A stretch of DNA of 64,000 bases from Halovenus halobia (GTDB lineage Archaea > Halobacteriota > Halobacteria > Halobacteriales > Haloarculaceae), in contig NZ_JBLKOA010000005.1 of the NCBI RefSeq assembly GCF_051414135.1, forward strand, positions 62,001-126,000. Reading direction: 5' to 3'. The translations under genes and the position numbers were made by a program. The notes beneath the pieces were generated by a model, which ran no database searches, had not been told where the DNA came from, and was given only the letters and a program-made list of their open reading frames with translations. Each line of letters begins with the position of its first letter. Position 1 is the first letter of the stretch. This document shows, piece after piece, positions 41,342 through 50,546 of this stretch.

Positions 41342-42337
41342 ATGGATACGTATAGAGAGTACGTCCTCGCGGGGTTGTTTGTCGCCCTCGCAATTTCAGC
41401 CGGGATTGTGCTCCGGGCCGTCCTGCAGACGGTGGTCTTTGCGATTACGGTGGCGTACGTCCTCTATCCGTTCAAACACTGGCTGACACGCCGGCGGTTC
41501 TCTGATCGTATCGCGAGCGCGCTCACGACATTACTCGTGTTCGTCGTCGTGGTGATTATTTTTGCGCCGCTTGTGGGGATGCTCTACCAGCGCCGCAGTC
41601 AGTTCATCGAGTTCCTCCAGGCTGCACCGGAGTCAATTTCGCTCTCGTTCGGGACGCTGTCTGGCTCCATTAGCACTGAGCCGATCATCTCCGGTGCCAT
41701 CACAACGCTCCGAGACGTTGCTGTGGATCTTGCTGTTGCTGTGCCGGGGTTGACGCTCCAGCTTGGGTTGTTCGTGCTGTTGTTGTATGGGCTGTTGCTC
41801 AAGCCTGGGTCAATTCGGACCGCGGTCCTCAGTGCAGTGCCAGAGTCGTATCACGATATCCTCTTTCGCTTCCACGGTCGTACCCGACGGACGCTGTTTT
41901 CGCTGTACGTCCTCCAGGTTGCGACAGCATTCGGGACCTTCGTAATCGCCCTCGTGCTGTTCTGGGCGCTGGGCTACAGTGCTGTCCTCTCGCTGGGTGT
42001 CATCGCTGGGATTCTCCAGTTCATCCCGATTCTCGGGCCAAGCATACTAGTCGTCGCTCTCGCCGGGAATGACCTGGTCGTCGGTAATCCCACGCGTGCG
42101 GCGGCAATGTTAGTACTCGGACTCGTTCTCATTGCGTTTCTCCCCGACGCTGTCATCCGGACCAAACTCTCTGGCACAACCGGTGAAATCGCTCCGAGTC
42201 TCTACTTTATTGGCTTCGTTGGCGGGGTGCTTACCGTTGGTCCGATTGGTATCATCGTTGGGCCGCTCGTCGTCTCGCTGCTCACCGAGTCTGTCACCCT
42301 CCTTGCTGAGAATAACGGCGATTCTACTACAGCGTGA
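41342..42337 (+). CDS. AI-2E family transporter (DUF20 permease)
   Basis: A 331-residue protein with about eight hydrophobic segments. The fingerprint AGILQFIPILGPSIL matches the family's conserved loop, and GFVGGVLTVGPIGIIVGPLVVS its C-terminal motif. Family members include the AI-2 exporter TqsA and Na+/H+ antiporters; substrates vary, so none is assigned. The plus-strand promoter lies in the 79-bp gap shared with the divergent TrkA_C genes. Confidence 0.9.
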   Translation: MDTYREYVLAGLFVALAISAGIVLRAVLQTVVFAITVAYVLYPFKHWLTRRRFSDRIASALTTLLVFVVVVIIFAPLVGMLYQRRSQFIEFLQAAPESISLSFGTLSGSISTEPIISGAITTLRDVAVDLAVAVPGLTLQLGLFVLLLYGLLLKPGSIRTAVLSAVPESYHDILFRFHGRTRRTLFSLYVLQVATAFGTFVIALVLFWALGYSAVLSLGVIAGILQFIPILGPSILVVALAGNDLVVGNPTRAAAMLVLGLVLIAFLPDAVIRTKLSGTTGEIAPSLYFIGFVGGVLTVGPIGIIVGPLVVSLLTESVTLLAENNGDSTTA

Positions 42338-42787
42338 CTGCCTGTACCTGTGCCTGTTGCTGGCTCGCGTCTTATGCGCCCCAACTGATTGTGTCGTTGT
42401 TACAGCCACTTTGACCCGACCATTGCTGGATTGTTCGGCATGTTCTTGGGACAGGCTGGCATCCGTCAGCTCGTTTCGGAATTCACTGTCGTTGCTAGCA
42501 CAGTCGCTAAATTTGTCGACTGTCGCTCCGGTGTCTGTCGGTTTGTTCGTTTTACCCGGCCGATAGTTATCGAAATAGCAATTCATTGGTTGTCGTTGAC
42601 TTGTCAACGTTGCGAACTATGTCAGACGGATGTCAGAACATTCGGGTTACAGAGTGCCAAAACGACAGATTAAGGAGTAGAGTGCCTGAAGTGCCGTTTA
42701 ACGCGGTGTGGTACAACCTCTCTAACCTCTCCACTGAACACAAAGCATTTATAACCTCCACTAGAACGAAACCGTGTGCCCCTGCCC
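42338..42787 (+). promoter_or_regulatory. 450-bp S-layer upstream region
   Basis: No credible gene. TTTATAA at 42748-42754 is the likely TATA box, placing transcription start near 42775-42780 and giving a leader of about 115-120 nt. Upstream are a 7-bp inverted repeat CGTTGAC/TT/GTCAACG (42594-42609), two ATGTCAGA repeats one helical turn apart (42619-42637), and AACCTCT at 42715 and 42724 with a variant AACCTCC at 42753. The size of the region suits a very highly expressed gene. Confidence 0.55.
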
Positions 42788-42892
42788 ATGGTGACAGTAG
42801 TGAGTAAACCGGCTTCGGTTGCAGGTCAGCAGGTTGGTGATGACGAGTGCCGGTCGAAAGCTGCCGTCGCCGCGGTTAACACAACGAGATAA
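42788..42892 (+). CDS. 34-codon leader ORF before the S-layer gene
   Basis: The ORF starts about 10 nt after the predicted transcription start and encodes MVTVVSKPASVAGQQVGDD... ending VNTTR. Its stop (42890-42892) is 3 nt before the S-layer ATG. The S-layer start has no Shine-Dalgarno, so termination-reinitiation from this frame is a possible route for translating it. The peptide has no signal or known domain and is not acidic, so it may act in cis. It could also be chance; comparison across species decides. Confidence 0.4.
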   Translation: MVTVVSKPASVAGQQVGDDECRSKAAVAAVNTTR

Positions 42893-42895
42893 CAT

Positions 42896-45800
42896 ATGAC
42901 AGAAAACGATATACGACAAAAGACGCGAGCTGTCTTCCTGGCAGCCCTTATGGTGCTATCGGTATTCGCCATGAGTGCATCCTTTGCCGGGGCCGCAGCC
43001 GCGCAAAACGTTGACGATGACGTTGTCTCTGTCGAGGACTTTTCAATCGACAGTAGCGACGAAGACGACGTCCTAATGGAGAGTAGTGTAACTTATGAAA
43101 CAGGTAATTTCGACGATAGCAACAATGTCGGTCCAGTGCTGGGCGTCCCGGCACAGACCGACCTCTACCAGAACAACAATAATGGTCCGACCTCCTTTGT
43201 GGACAACAACGGTAACTTCAAGCAGTTGAACACCGTCACCTACGAGGCAACGCTGACGGTGAGCGCGAACAACTCCGAGGAGGCCGTTGACGTTGTCCAC
43301 GATATCAGTGACGCAACTGACCGTGGACTGGCCATTAACGAGGAAGAGTCCAGTTATCAGATCAGCCAACTCAGCACTGGCACTGTTAACTTCGACGAAA
43401 GCGGCAGCCTCGTCTCAGCTAACGAAGCTGGCGAGATTGTCGCAACGATTCCGGCAAATTCGAGTCGGACAAGCACTGTGACGTTTGATGTCGATCTGTC
43501 GCTCGCCTTCGAGGCTGACGACCCCGTTGCGGGCGTTGACTTCGATGGAATCGAACAGATCAGCATCAGTGCGTCCGGCAACGACGACGTCTCCGCGAGT
43601 GACAGTTTCCTCGCAATCGAAACTGGTGCAACCGGGTTCAGTGAAGCCGACGCGAGTCCGGGTGTGTTCGATGGTAAATCGAACCTCAACGCAGACATCA
43701 GCACGGCCACTGGGGATCAGGATAAGATTGCACAGTTCGTTGGTTCCACGATCAACGTCCAGACTACCTCTGGTTCCTTCGAGGTCTACGAGGCAGTGCT
43801 GAACGACAGCGATGTCTACAACACCGGAGACCGCGTGCTGAGCAAGGTTACTGGTGATCGAAACAACGGCACGATTGATACCTCTGAACTCGGAGCTGGC
43901 GAGTACTTCGTTGGCTTCGGAGAGCAAGACGACATCGCTGACGACAAGTTCATCTACCTCGATCTGCGCACCCTCGACCTCAGCGCAACTGCTGACGACG
44001 AGATAACCGCAGACGAGACGCTGGAAATCGACGTCTCGTCGAACCCAAGCCCAATTACGGCCGCCAATAACGTCCAGGTCTGGGTCGCCGAAGCTGGCGA
44101 CAACCAGGTTGAGGACGTTATCTACGCCGACCGAACGGAACTACTCGATGTCACCGGCGAAACCACCTTCGAGATCGACCCGCAAGACGATCTCGACGGC
44201 ACCGGTGAATACCGAGCAGTCGTGCTCCACGAAGACTCAGGTATCATCTCGACGACGGATACCTTCGAGGTCGTCGAACCGCTCGACGAGGAAGCCACGA
44301 TTGTCTCACCGCGACAGACCGACGAGGCATACACTCGTGGTGACATCATGGAATTCGAGGTTGACCTCGAGGCAACTGACACGGCAACGATCACCTTCGG
44401 TGACCGCGCTGCCGGTCAGAACGTCGAAGTCAACGTCACTGTTCGTGCTGACGAAGTCGGCGGCACCGCCGAGTTCTACATGAACAGCTTCCAGATCGGT
44501 GACGGACCGGTCTTCAACGAAAGCGACGCAAATAACCCAGTGGTCCGAAATACCGACATTGGTATTGACGAGTGGGGTAACAAGCAGCACGGTGTCATCA
44601 CGAAGGAAGGCACCTCGCTTGTCGAAGTTGAAGCCCACGAAAGTATCCGTATCGGCGGTGGCTCCAACGACAATGTCGAACGCAAGGTCGTTATTGCACC
44701 CGGTAGCTACGACCTGACGGCATCGCCGGGCGATACGGCGTACACCGAACAGGGCTCTATCTCCACGGACAACAGCATTGTCCGACTCGAAGAGCGAGAT
44801 GACCCGACCCTCAAGGCCTGGGAAGCCCCAGCCGAGGGTGACGAGTCCGCTATCAGTGACGTCGAGTTCGTCGACGCAGCGGATGACAGTGTCTTCGACA
44901 TCGAAGCTGCCCTCGAACAGGGCCTCATCACGCCACAGGATGGCGCAACTGCAGAAGAAGACATCCTGATCCTGCAGGTCCAGACGTCTGGTCTCGAGGG
45001 TCTCCTCGCGAACCAGTCGCAGGCAAACGGCAACCTTGACGACTTCCTCGACCGCAGCGAGGGTCACGCCGTCACAGAAGCCTTCTTCGACAGCGCCAAT
45101 GTTGATCTGTTCACCAACCAGAGTCAGGCCCAGGTCGAAGAGATTGTCTCGGAAGTTCGCGCAGAACGCGAACAGGAGGACAACCTGCCAGCCGATCCGA
45201 CCTTCGGCGCGCAGGCCCTCCTGGAACTCGATAGACAGAAAGTGCTCGCAGGCGCGAACGACCGCGAAAACGGTCGTCAGAACCTCGACGAGTACTTCCT
45301 GACCATCCCGGTCAACTCCGACAATATCGACGACCTCCGTGCAGACGATAGCACGATCCCTGAGCTTGTCGAAGATGTTGCCGGTGTTCCGAAGAAGGAC
45401 GGTCTCGAAATGTTCCCGGTCCCAGTGCTGGATAACGGCAACTACGTTATCGACAACATCCAGCCGACCGCGGACGACGAAATTAAGACTGCTGACGAGC
45501 GACCTGTCGTGTTCAACACGACCTTCGAGCTCGGAAACGACGTTGGTGACACCAACGCATCTGCGTTCCCCGAGAACGGTCTCTTCGGTGAGCCTCTCAC
45601 TGAAACCATCGAATGGGAACTCACTAACGATGTTGTCGAACTCGCAGATACTCAGCAGACTGCCGACGGGCCACGTATCTTCGTGCCCGCCCAGAACGAC
45701 TACACGATTGAGGGTACCACCGAAATCGCTGCAGGAACGTCGATGACCTCACAGACGCAGACCGCGTCTGGCGAGGACCCGGCGTTCTTCTACCCGAACG

Positions 45801-47062
45801 AGTTCACAGTCCAATACGTTGAAGATGGTCCGAACACGATCAGCTTCAGCGAGGACTTCCTGAGCAACAGCGAAATCGGCGATAGCGAAACCTTCGCGGG
45901 CGCTGACTTCCGGATGACCATCCGGCGTGCACGCCTGCCTGGCAACCTGCTCGAAGGCGCTGACCGACGTGGTCTCCCAGGTTCGATTGCTGAGGTCACC
46001 GTAGTCAACGCTCACACGTTCAACGACCAGGACACCGCTGGCGCAACCGTCACTGTCGCTGAAGTCAACGTTAGCACGAGTGCGACCGTTGAAATCCGCG
46101 ACGCTGACGGCAACGTCCTTGGCTCCACGAGCGTGTCCGAAGGTCTGAACGAAGACGTGCGGGTCGTCTTCGACGAAGACATTGAGGACAGCCAGGAGCT
46201 CACGTCCGTCATCGTCGACGATGATGGAACCGAGTTCCAGGAAGGACCAAGCAGCCAGACCGCACAGGTTACGGTCGCAGGTAACGAGCAGCTGTACCTC
46301 GTTGACAACCTGCAGCCGCTGACCGCTACTGCTGCACCTGGCGACACGCTCGACATCTCCGCAGACATCACCAACCGTGGTGGTGCTGGCGATGGTAGCG
46401 CACAGACCATCACCCTCACTGCGGGGCCTGTCGAGGCCACCCAGACCGTCACGGTCGCACCGGGCGAAACCCAGACGGTCACCTTCGAGGGCGTTGAAGT
46501 CCCAAGTGTCGACGAAGAGACAACGGTCACGCACACGATTGCCAGTGAGGACGACGACGCGTCGGGCTCGCTGACAATCTCACCGCAGGACCCGGCCTTC
46601 TTCGAGATTACTGACTTCAGTCCCGAATCGGCCACCGTGGCCCCAGGTGACGAAGTCGAAGCAACCGTCACCGTGGAGAACACCGGTGACGTCGAGGGAA
46701 CCCAGACGGTGACCCTCGAAGCTGACAACGGTCTCGGTGAACTCGGCTCGCAGGAAGTCACCCTCGCCGGTGGCGAGTCTGCGACCGAGACGTTCACGTT
46801 CACCGTGCCTGAAGTCGACTCGACCACGGAGGTCACGCACACCATCTCCACCGACGATGACTCGGTGAGTGGCACGCTGACCGTCGAGGTCGAATCGGAC
46901 GACACCACCGACGACAGTACGTCCGACGACAGTACTGACGACAGTGGTAGCGGAGACAGCGGCGGTAGCTCCGACGACGGCGGACCTGGCTTCGGCATTG
47001 CCGCAGCCCTGGTCGCCATCATCGGTGCTGCGCTGCTCGCCTTCCGTCGACAGCAGAACTAA
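42896..47062 (+). CDS. csg: S-layer glycoprotein with PGF-CTERM tail
   Basis: A 1388-residue surface protein, longer than the ~800-850-residue classic haloarchaeal S-layer proteins. The signal peptide covers residues 1-~36 (ending SASFAGAAAA). It is very acidic and has many N-glycosylation sequons (NNS, NSS, NDS, NQS, NTT, NVS). Three Ig/CARDB-like domains occupy roughly residues 1135-1340 (for example NLQPLTATAAPGDTLDIS, FSPESATVAPGDEVEATV). A Thr/Asp/Ser linker follows, then PGF at ~1364-1366, a hydrophobic segment and basic end FRRQQN: the PGF-CTERM signal. ArtA cleaves this signal and attaches lipid. The artA gene is next, so enzyme and main substrate are neighbours. The symbol is by function. 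Confidence 0.93.
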   Translation: MTENDIRQKTRAVFLAALMVLSVFAMSASFAGAAAAQNVDDDVVSVEDFSIDSSDEDDVLMESSVTYETGNFDDSNNVGPVLGVPAQTDLYQNNNNGPTSFVDNNGNFKQLNTVTYEATLTVSANNSEEAVDVVHDISDATDRGLAINEEESSYQISQLSTGTVNFDESGSLVSANEAGEIVATIPANSSRTSTVTFDVDLSLAFEADDPVAGVDFDGIEQISISASGNDDVSASDSFLAIETGATGFSEADASPGVFDGKSNLNADISTATGDQDKIAQFVGSTINVQTTSGSFEVYEAVLNDSDVYNTGDRVLSKVTGDRNNGTIDTSELGAGEYFVGFGEQDDIADDKFIYLDLRTLDLSATADDEITADETLEIDVSSNPSPITAANNVQVWVAEAGDNQVEDVIYADRTELLDVTGETTFEIDPQDDLDGTGEYRAVVLHEDSGIISTTDTFEVVEPLDEEATIVSPRQTDEAYTRGDIMEFEVDLEATDTATITFGDRAAGQNVEVNVTVRADEVGGTAEFYMNSFQIGDGPVFNESDANNPVVRNTDIGIDEWGNKQHGVITKEGTSLVEVEAHESIRIGGGSNDNVERKVVIAPGSYDLTASPGDTAYTEQGSISTDNSIVRLEERDDPTLKAWEAPAEGDESAISDVEFVDAADDSVFDIEAALEQGLITPQDGATAEEDILILQVQTSGLEGLLANQSQANGNLDDFLDRSEGHAVTEAFFDSANVDLFTNQSQAQVEEIVSEVRAEREQEDNLPADPTFGAQALLELDRQKVLAGANDRENGRQNLDEYFLTIPVNSDNIDDLRADDSTIPELVEDVAGVPKKDGLEMFPVPVLDNGNYVIDNIQPTADDEIKTADERPVVFNTTFELGNDVGDTNASAFPENGLFGEPLTETIEWELTNDVVELADTQQTADGPRIFVPAQNDYTIEGTTEIAAGTSMTSQTQTASGEDPAFFYPNEFTVQYVEDGPNTISFSEDFLSNSEIGDSETFAGADFRMTIRRARLPGNLLEGADRRGLPGSIAEVTVVNAHTFNDQDTAGATVTVAEVNVSTSATVEIRDADGNVLGSTSVSEGLNEDVRVVFDEDIEDSQELTSVIVDDDGTEFQEGPSSQTAQVTVAGNEQLYLVDNLQPLTATAAPGDTLDISADITNRGGAGDGSAQTITLTAGPVEATQTVTVAPGETQTVTFEGVEVPSVDEETTVTHTIASEDDDASGSLTISPQDPAFFEITDFSPESATVAPGDEVEATVTVENTGDVEGTQTVTLEADNGLGELGSQEVTLAGGESATETFTFTVPEVDSTTEVTHTISTDDDSVSGTLTVEVESDDTTDDSTSDDSTDDSGSGDSGGSSDDGGPGFGIAAALVAIIGAALLAFRRQQN

Positions 47063-47084
47063 CGACCGACCGTAATTCGGTCGT
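47062..47084 (+). terminator. Hairpin after the S-layer gene
   Basis: ACGACCGA/CCGTAAT/TCGGTCGT, an 8-bp perfect stem with 7-nt loop beginning at the last base of the S-layer stop codon, with T-rich sequence (TTCCTCTTTATTTT) 15-25 nt downstream. Likely a transcription terminator or mRNA-stabilising end. Confidence 0.5.
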
Positions 47085-47167
47085 CTTCGCGGTTCACTTC
47101 CTCTTTATTTTCACGCCGACCAGCGACAGCACCGCGATTGTCCGTCCGCCGTACAGCTAACAATAAG

Positions 47168-47176
47168 ACATATACT
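47168..47176 (+). promoter_or_regulatory. artA TATA box
   Basis: ACATATACT about 30 nt before the artA ATG at 47201; suggests that artA has its own promoter and a leaderless transcript, separate from the S-layer mRNA. Confidence 0.5.
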
Positions 47177-47200
47177 CTCGATAGCCCAACTGCTGGGTAG

Positions 47201-48205
47201 ATGCTTGGACAGCTCAATGAGGCACTCGTTGCGCTTGCGGTCTACGCCGGTCCGGTTGGGTGGGTCACGCTCGGGCTGTTCGCCGTTGCGGTCGTCCTCG
47301 AAGTGGTCGACCGCGAGTATGCCCGCACGGTGTACGTCGGTGCGTGGCTGCTATTCTCGGTGTTTGCCTTTCTGCTCATTCAGCCGTTTTTCATCCACGA
47401 CGAGAGCGTAGTTCGGGGTGTCGGTGCCGTGCTCGCGGTCCCACTCTCGCTTCTCGCTGCAAAGATGTTCTACGAGGGCCGGGACTCACTCTTTACGTTG
47501 TCGCGTGCCGTCGCGATTATGGGGTTCATCTACGTCCCGTTTCTCGTCATTGAAGCCCTGCGGGAACCGCTGATTTTGCTTGTGACCAACCACACGGCCG
47601 CCGTCATTGACCTGTTGGGATACAATCCACCAGTGGTAACGGAACTGGCAGACCTGACTGCCGGGGACATTCCCGCGGGGTCGGACCCGGATACGACCCG
47701 TGAAATTGGTGGCAAACCGTACGCGTACGACAACACGTTCGTCTTCTTCAACGGTGATGGGACAATCACGTACACGATCCTGCTTGACTGTACCGGAATC
47801 GGCAGTATGGCTGTTGTTCTCGGACTCGTCAACGCCGTTGCCGCTGACTGGCGCCGAAAACTAAAGGCGAGCGCGCTCGCGATTGGAATCATCTACGCTG
47901 CGAACATCGTTCGCAACGTGTTCATCGCACTGTTTTACGGAAACCAGTACGCACACTTCGTTCCAGACCTGACGATGACTGTCTGGGGGTTAGAGAACTC
48001 ACTTCGTGTCTCGTACATCTGGGCCGACCGCATCCTTGCACAGAGCGCGTCCGTCGTCGCGATGATACTCATCATCTGGCTGATGGTCAAAATTGTGCCC
48101 GAAGTGATGCAGCCAATCGAAGACATTCTCTATCTGTTGACCGGCGAGGAGTACGACCTTGCCGGTGCGCTGAACGTCGATACAGCGCCCGAAGCAGCGG
48201 ACTAA
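47201..48205 (+). CDS. artA: Archaeosortase A
   Basis: A 334-residue multi-pass membrane transpeptidase that removes PGF-CTERM tails and couples S-layer-type proteins to lipid. The catalytic Cys197 is in DCTGIGSM, Arg238 in NIVRNVF and Arg277 in YIWADR. Their spacing (41 and 39 residues) equals the C-R-R triad reported for Haloferax ArtA (C173, R214, R253). About eight hydrophobic segments surround the site. It lies 138 bp after the S-layer gene and overlaps the convergent dphB by 4 bp. Confidence 0.95.
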   Translation: MLGQLNEALVALAVYAGPVGWVTLGLFAVAVVLEVVDREYARTVYVGAWLLFSVFAFLLIQPFFIHDESVVRGVGAVLAVPLSLLAAKMFYEGRDSLFTLSRAVAIMGFIYVPFLVIEALREPLILLVTNHTAAVIDLLGYNPPVVTELADLTAGDIPAGSDPDTTREIGGKPYAYDNTFVFFNGDGTITYTILLDCTGIGSMAVVLGLVNAVAADWRRKLKASALAIGIIYAANIVRNVFIALFYGNQYAHFVPDLTMTVWGLENSLRVSYIWADRILAQSASVVAMILIIWLMVKIVPEVMQPIEDILYLLTGEEYDLAGALNVDTAPEAAD

Positions 48206-48954
48206 CGCCGCTCGAAGCCAGCTAACCCGGCGAGTGCGTCTTCTTCGATCGGGTGTAACTCACCGGGGAGAATCAGCATGTGCAGTGGGGTACCGAACGA
48301 TTCGGTCGCAAGTTCTTCTAGCGGGCCGGCACGAACTGTCGGCTCATCGCTTCCGGCCTGTGCGACAACGACGCCAGTTTGGGCGTCGAGTTCGGGAGCG
48401 AGCATCTTCGCGGCAGTATCGCCGGTCAGGTACCGCTCGTTCTCGCCGTCAATATCGAGATAGACCAGCGTGTGCAGTCCGCGTTCGCGGTTGGCCTGAA
48501 TCGTCTCGACGACACTATCTGGGACGCCGCCGTGGGTTTCCTCGAACGGTAGCGTCGTTGCTTTTCCGAAGCGGTAGTTCTGTAGGCCGGTGAGCGAACT
48601 CGCGGCCGTCTGTGCTGTCGTCCCGTGGATAACACGCGTTTCGATCCCACGGTCGAGAGCGCGCAACCGAAGGTCGACGTGTGTCGTCGATATCATCGTA
48701 TCTCCGGCTGTGAGAAAGACAGCGTGTCGGTCTTCAGCAGCGTCGAGAATTGGTTCCGGATTCTGTTCGACGCCGGCCCGGTCTCGAACGGCGATATCGA
48801 TTCCGTGTGTTGCTTCGAGTGTTTCGAGGTCTGTTCCGGCGAGATGGCTGGTGTACCACTCCGCAAATACTGTGTCGGCTGTCGAGAGCACGTCACGACC
48901 ACGGACCGTGATCGAGCGCTCATCGTACAGTCCGAGGCCAACAAACGAGAGCAT
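48202..48954 (-). CDS. dphB: Diphthine synthase DphB
   Basis: A 250-residue SAM methyltransferase from ATG 48954; the longer frame upstream is non-coding in character. The start MLSFVGLGLYDERSITVRG and motifs FAEWYTSHLAGT, AVFLTAGDTMISTTHVDLRL and SSLTGLQNYRFGKATTLPF match archaeal diphthine synthase. It methylates the modified histidine of elongation factor 2 during diphthamide synthesis. Tail-to-tail with artA with a 4-bp overlap. Confidence 0.95.
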   Translation of the reverse strand: MLSFVGLGLYDERSITVRGRDVLSTADTVFAEWYTSHLAGTDLETLEATHGIDIAVRDRAGVEQNPEPILDAAEDRHAVFLTAGDTMISTTHVDLRLRALDRGIETRVIHGTTAQTAASSLTGLQNYRFGKATTLPFEETHGGVPDSVVETIQANRERGLHTLVYLDIDGENERYLTGDTAAKMLAPELDAQTGVVVAQAGSDEPTVRAGPLEELATESFGTPLHMLILPGELHPIEEDALAGLAGFERR

Positions 48955-49003
48955 ACCCGAGATTAGCCACCGTCCGGCATAACTGCTGGCACTCCGGGAC
49001 TCG

Positions 49004-50305
49004 TTACGGCCACAGTCCACGGGCCTCGTGTGCCTCGGCGATACGCAAGAGCGCAACAATATACGCAGCGTCACGCCAGGTCACGTCGTGTGCGTCGTGG
49101 GCCTCGCAGACGTCTGTCCACGCATCGACCATCTCGGATTCGAGTTCGTCGTTGACGCGTTCGAGCGACCACGCCCGCCGGTTAATATCCTGCAACCACT
49201 CGAAATACGAGACAGTGACACCGCCGGCGTTGGCGAGAATATCTGGAATTACCGGTATGCCCCGGTCGGCGAGGATTTCACCGCCGGCGCTCGTTGTCGG
49301 GCCGTTTGCACCCTCGACTATCAGATCTGCAGACACGTCACTCGCGTTGTCCTCCGTCAGGACGTTACCGACCGCAGCAGGGACGAGGACGTCGACGTCG
49401 AGTTCGAGCAGTTCGTCGTTGGTGAGCACGTGCGGAACGTCCTGCTCTGTGACGGCCTCCGGCTGTTCGTTGTGGGTAGGGATATCGTGTGTCTCGAGCC
49501 CACTGGGGTCGTAGATTGCCCCGTTGACATCACTGACGGCCACTATCGTTGCTCCCCAGTCCTCGAGGAGTCGCGCAGCGTTGGCAGCGACACTCCCGAA
49601 ACCCTGCATCGCGATGGTGGCCTCCGCCATCGGCTGGTCGTAGTACTCGAGCGCTTCCCGTGTGATAATCGCAACGCTCCTGCCGGGTGCTTCTTCGCGG
49701 CCTTTACTCCCGCCGATTACCGGTGGCTTGCCCGTAACGACACCGGGGATGGTCTCTCCTTCCTGCATCGAATACGCGTCCATCAACCACGCCATCGTCT
49801 GCTGGTCTGTGCCCATGTCGGGGGCCGGAATATCCTTCATCGGCCCGATAACCCCCCGAATTTCCTCGGTGAACCGACGTGTGAGTCGCTCTTTTTCATC
49901 ACTGGAGAGTTCTTTTGGGTTAACCGCGATGCCGCCTTTGGCACCACCGAAGGGCAGGTCCATCACCGCACACTTCCAAGTCATCCACATACTCAGCCCG
50001 ACACACTCGTCTCTGGTCACTTCCGGATGGAACCGAAGTCCGCCCTTGTGAGGCCCGCGGACGCTGTCGTGGTGGGCTCTGTACCCCGTGAACACCTCGA
50101 CGGTTCCGTCGTCCCGCTCGATTGGGACAGTTACCTCTTGTACCTTTGTCGGGTGCTTGAGCCGCTCGATGACGTTGGGGTCGATGTCGACGTGCCCGAC
50201 GGCGTGCTCTAGTTGCCGACGGGCGATTTCGACCGCCGTCTCTGGTTCATTGTCTGTCGTCTCTGTCGCGTCTTGTCGATTACTCGTGGTGGATTCCGAT
50301 GACAT
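49004..50305 (-). CDS. gdh: Glutamate dehydrogenase (Glu/Leu/Phe/Val family)
   Basis: A 433-residue enzyme that interconverts glutamate and 2-oxoglutarate plus ammonia. The substrate-site lysines are in GPHKGGLRFHP and DLPFGGAKGGIAVNP, and the NAD(P) fold in IAMQGFGSVAANAARLL. Haloarchaea carry several paralogues; NAD versus NADP use cannot be read with confidence. TATA-like sequences 55-75 nt upstream suggest a short leader. The N-terminal 20 residues are low-complexity. It is next to dphB on the same strand (49-bp gap). Confidence 0.96.
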   Translation of the reverse strand: MSSESTTSNRQDATETTDNEPETAVEIARRQLEHAVGHVDIDPNVIERLKHPTKVQEVTVPIERDDGTVEVFTGYRAHHDSVRGPHKGGLRFHPEVTRDECVGLSMWMTWKCAVMDLPFGGAKGGIAVNPKELSSDEKERLTRRFTEEIRGVIGPMKDIPAPDMGTDQQTMAWLMDAYSMQEGETIPGVVTGKPPVIGGSKGREEAPGRSVAIITREALEYYDQPMAEATIAMQGFGSVAANAARLLEDWGATIVAVSDVNGAIYDPSGLETHDIPTHNEQPEAVTEQDVPHVLTNDELLELDVDVLVPAAVGNVLTEDNASDVSADLIVEGANGPTTSAGGEILADRGIPVIPDILANAGGVTVSYFEWLQDINRRAWSLERVNDELESEMVDAWTDVCEAHDAHDVTWRDAAYIVALLRIAEAHEARGLWP

Positions 50306-50546
50306 AGGTAATACTGCGGTGTCTCCCCCCGTGAGTCGACACGCTTCCTAAGCCTATAGGTGTTTAAGGTATATAATTAGCGAAATTGGCCAGCGAGACT
50401 CGAGCCTGTGGCTGTCTCCAGCTCCGGGACAACGCCCGCACTCGCGGCTTCGACATCGATTTGCTATCGCGATATATGATTTATGAGTCGCTGGTCAATC
50501 GGTCGGGACACCAACCATTAGGGCCCTTCGAGACGTCACAGCGAGT

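Noticed and set aside
42389..42673. 94-codon frame upstream of the S-layer gene
   Set aside because: Cys-rich, non-acidic and without a promoter or family signal; more likely chance in the regulatory region.
44306..46534. Long antisense frames inside the S-layer gene
   Set aside because: Translated sequences are Cys- and Val-rich without domains, and the sense strand is a single continuous acidic protein with export and sorting signals.
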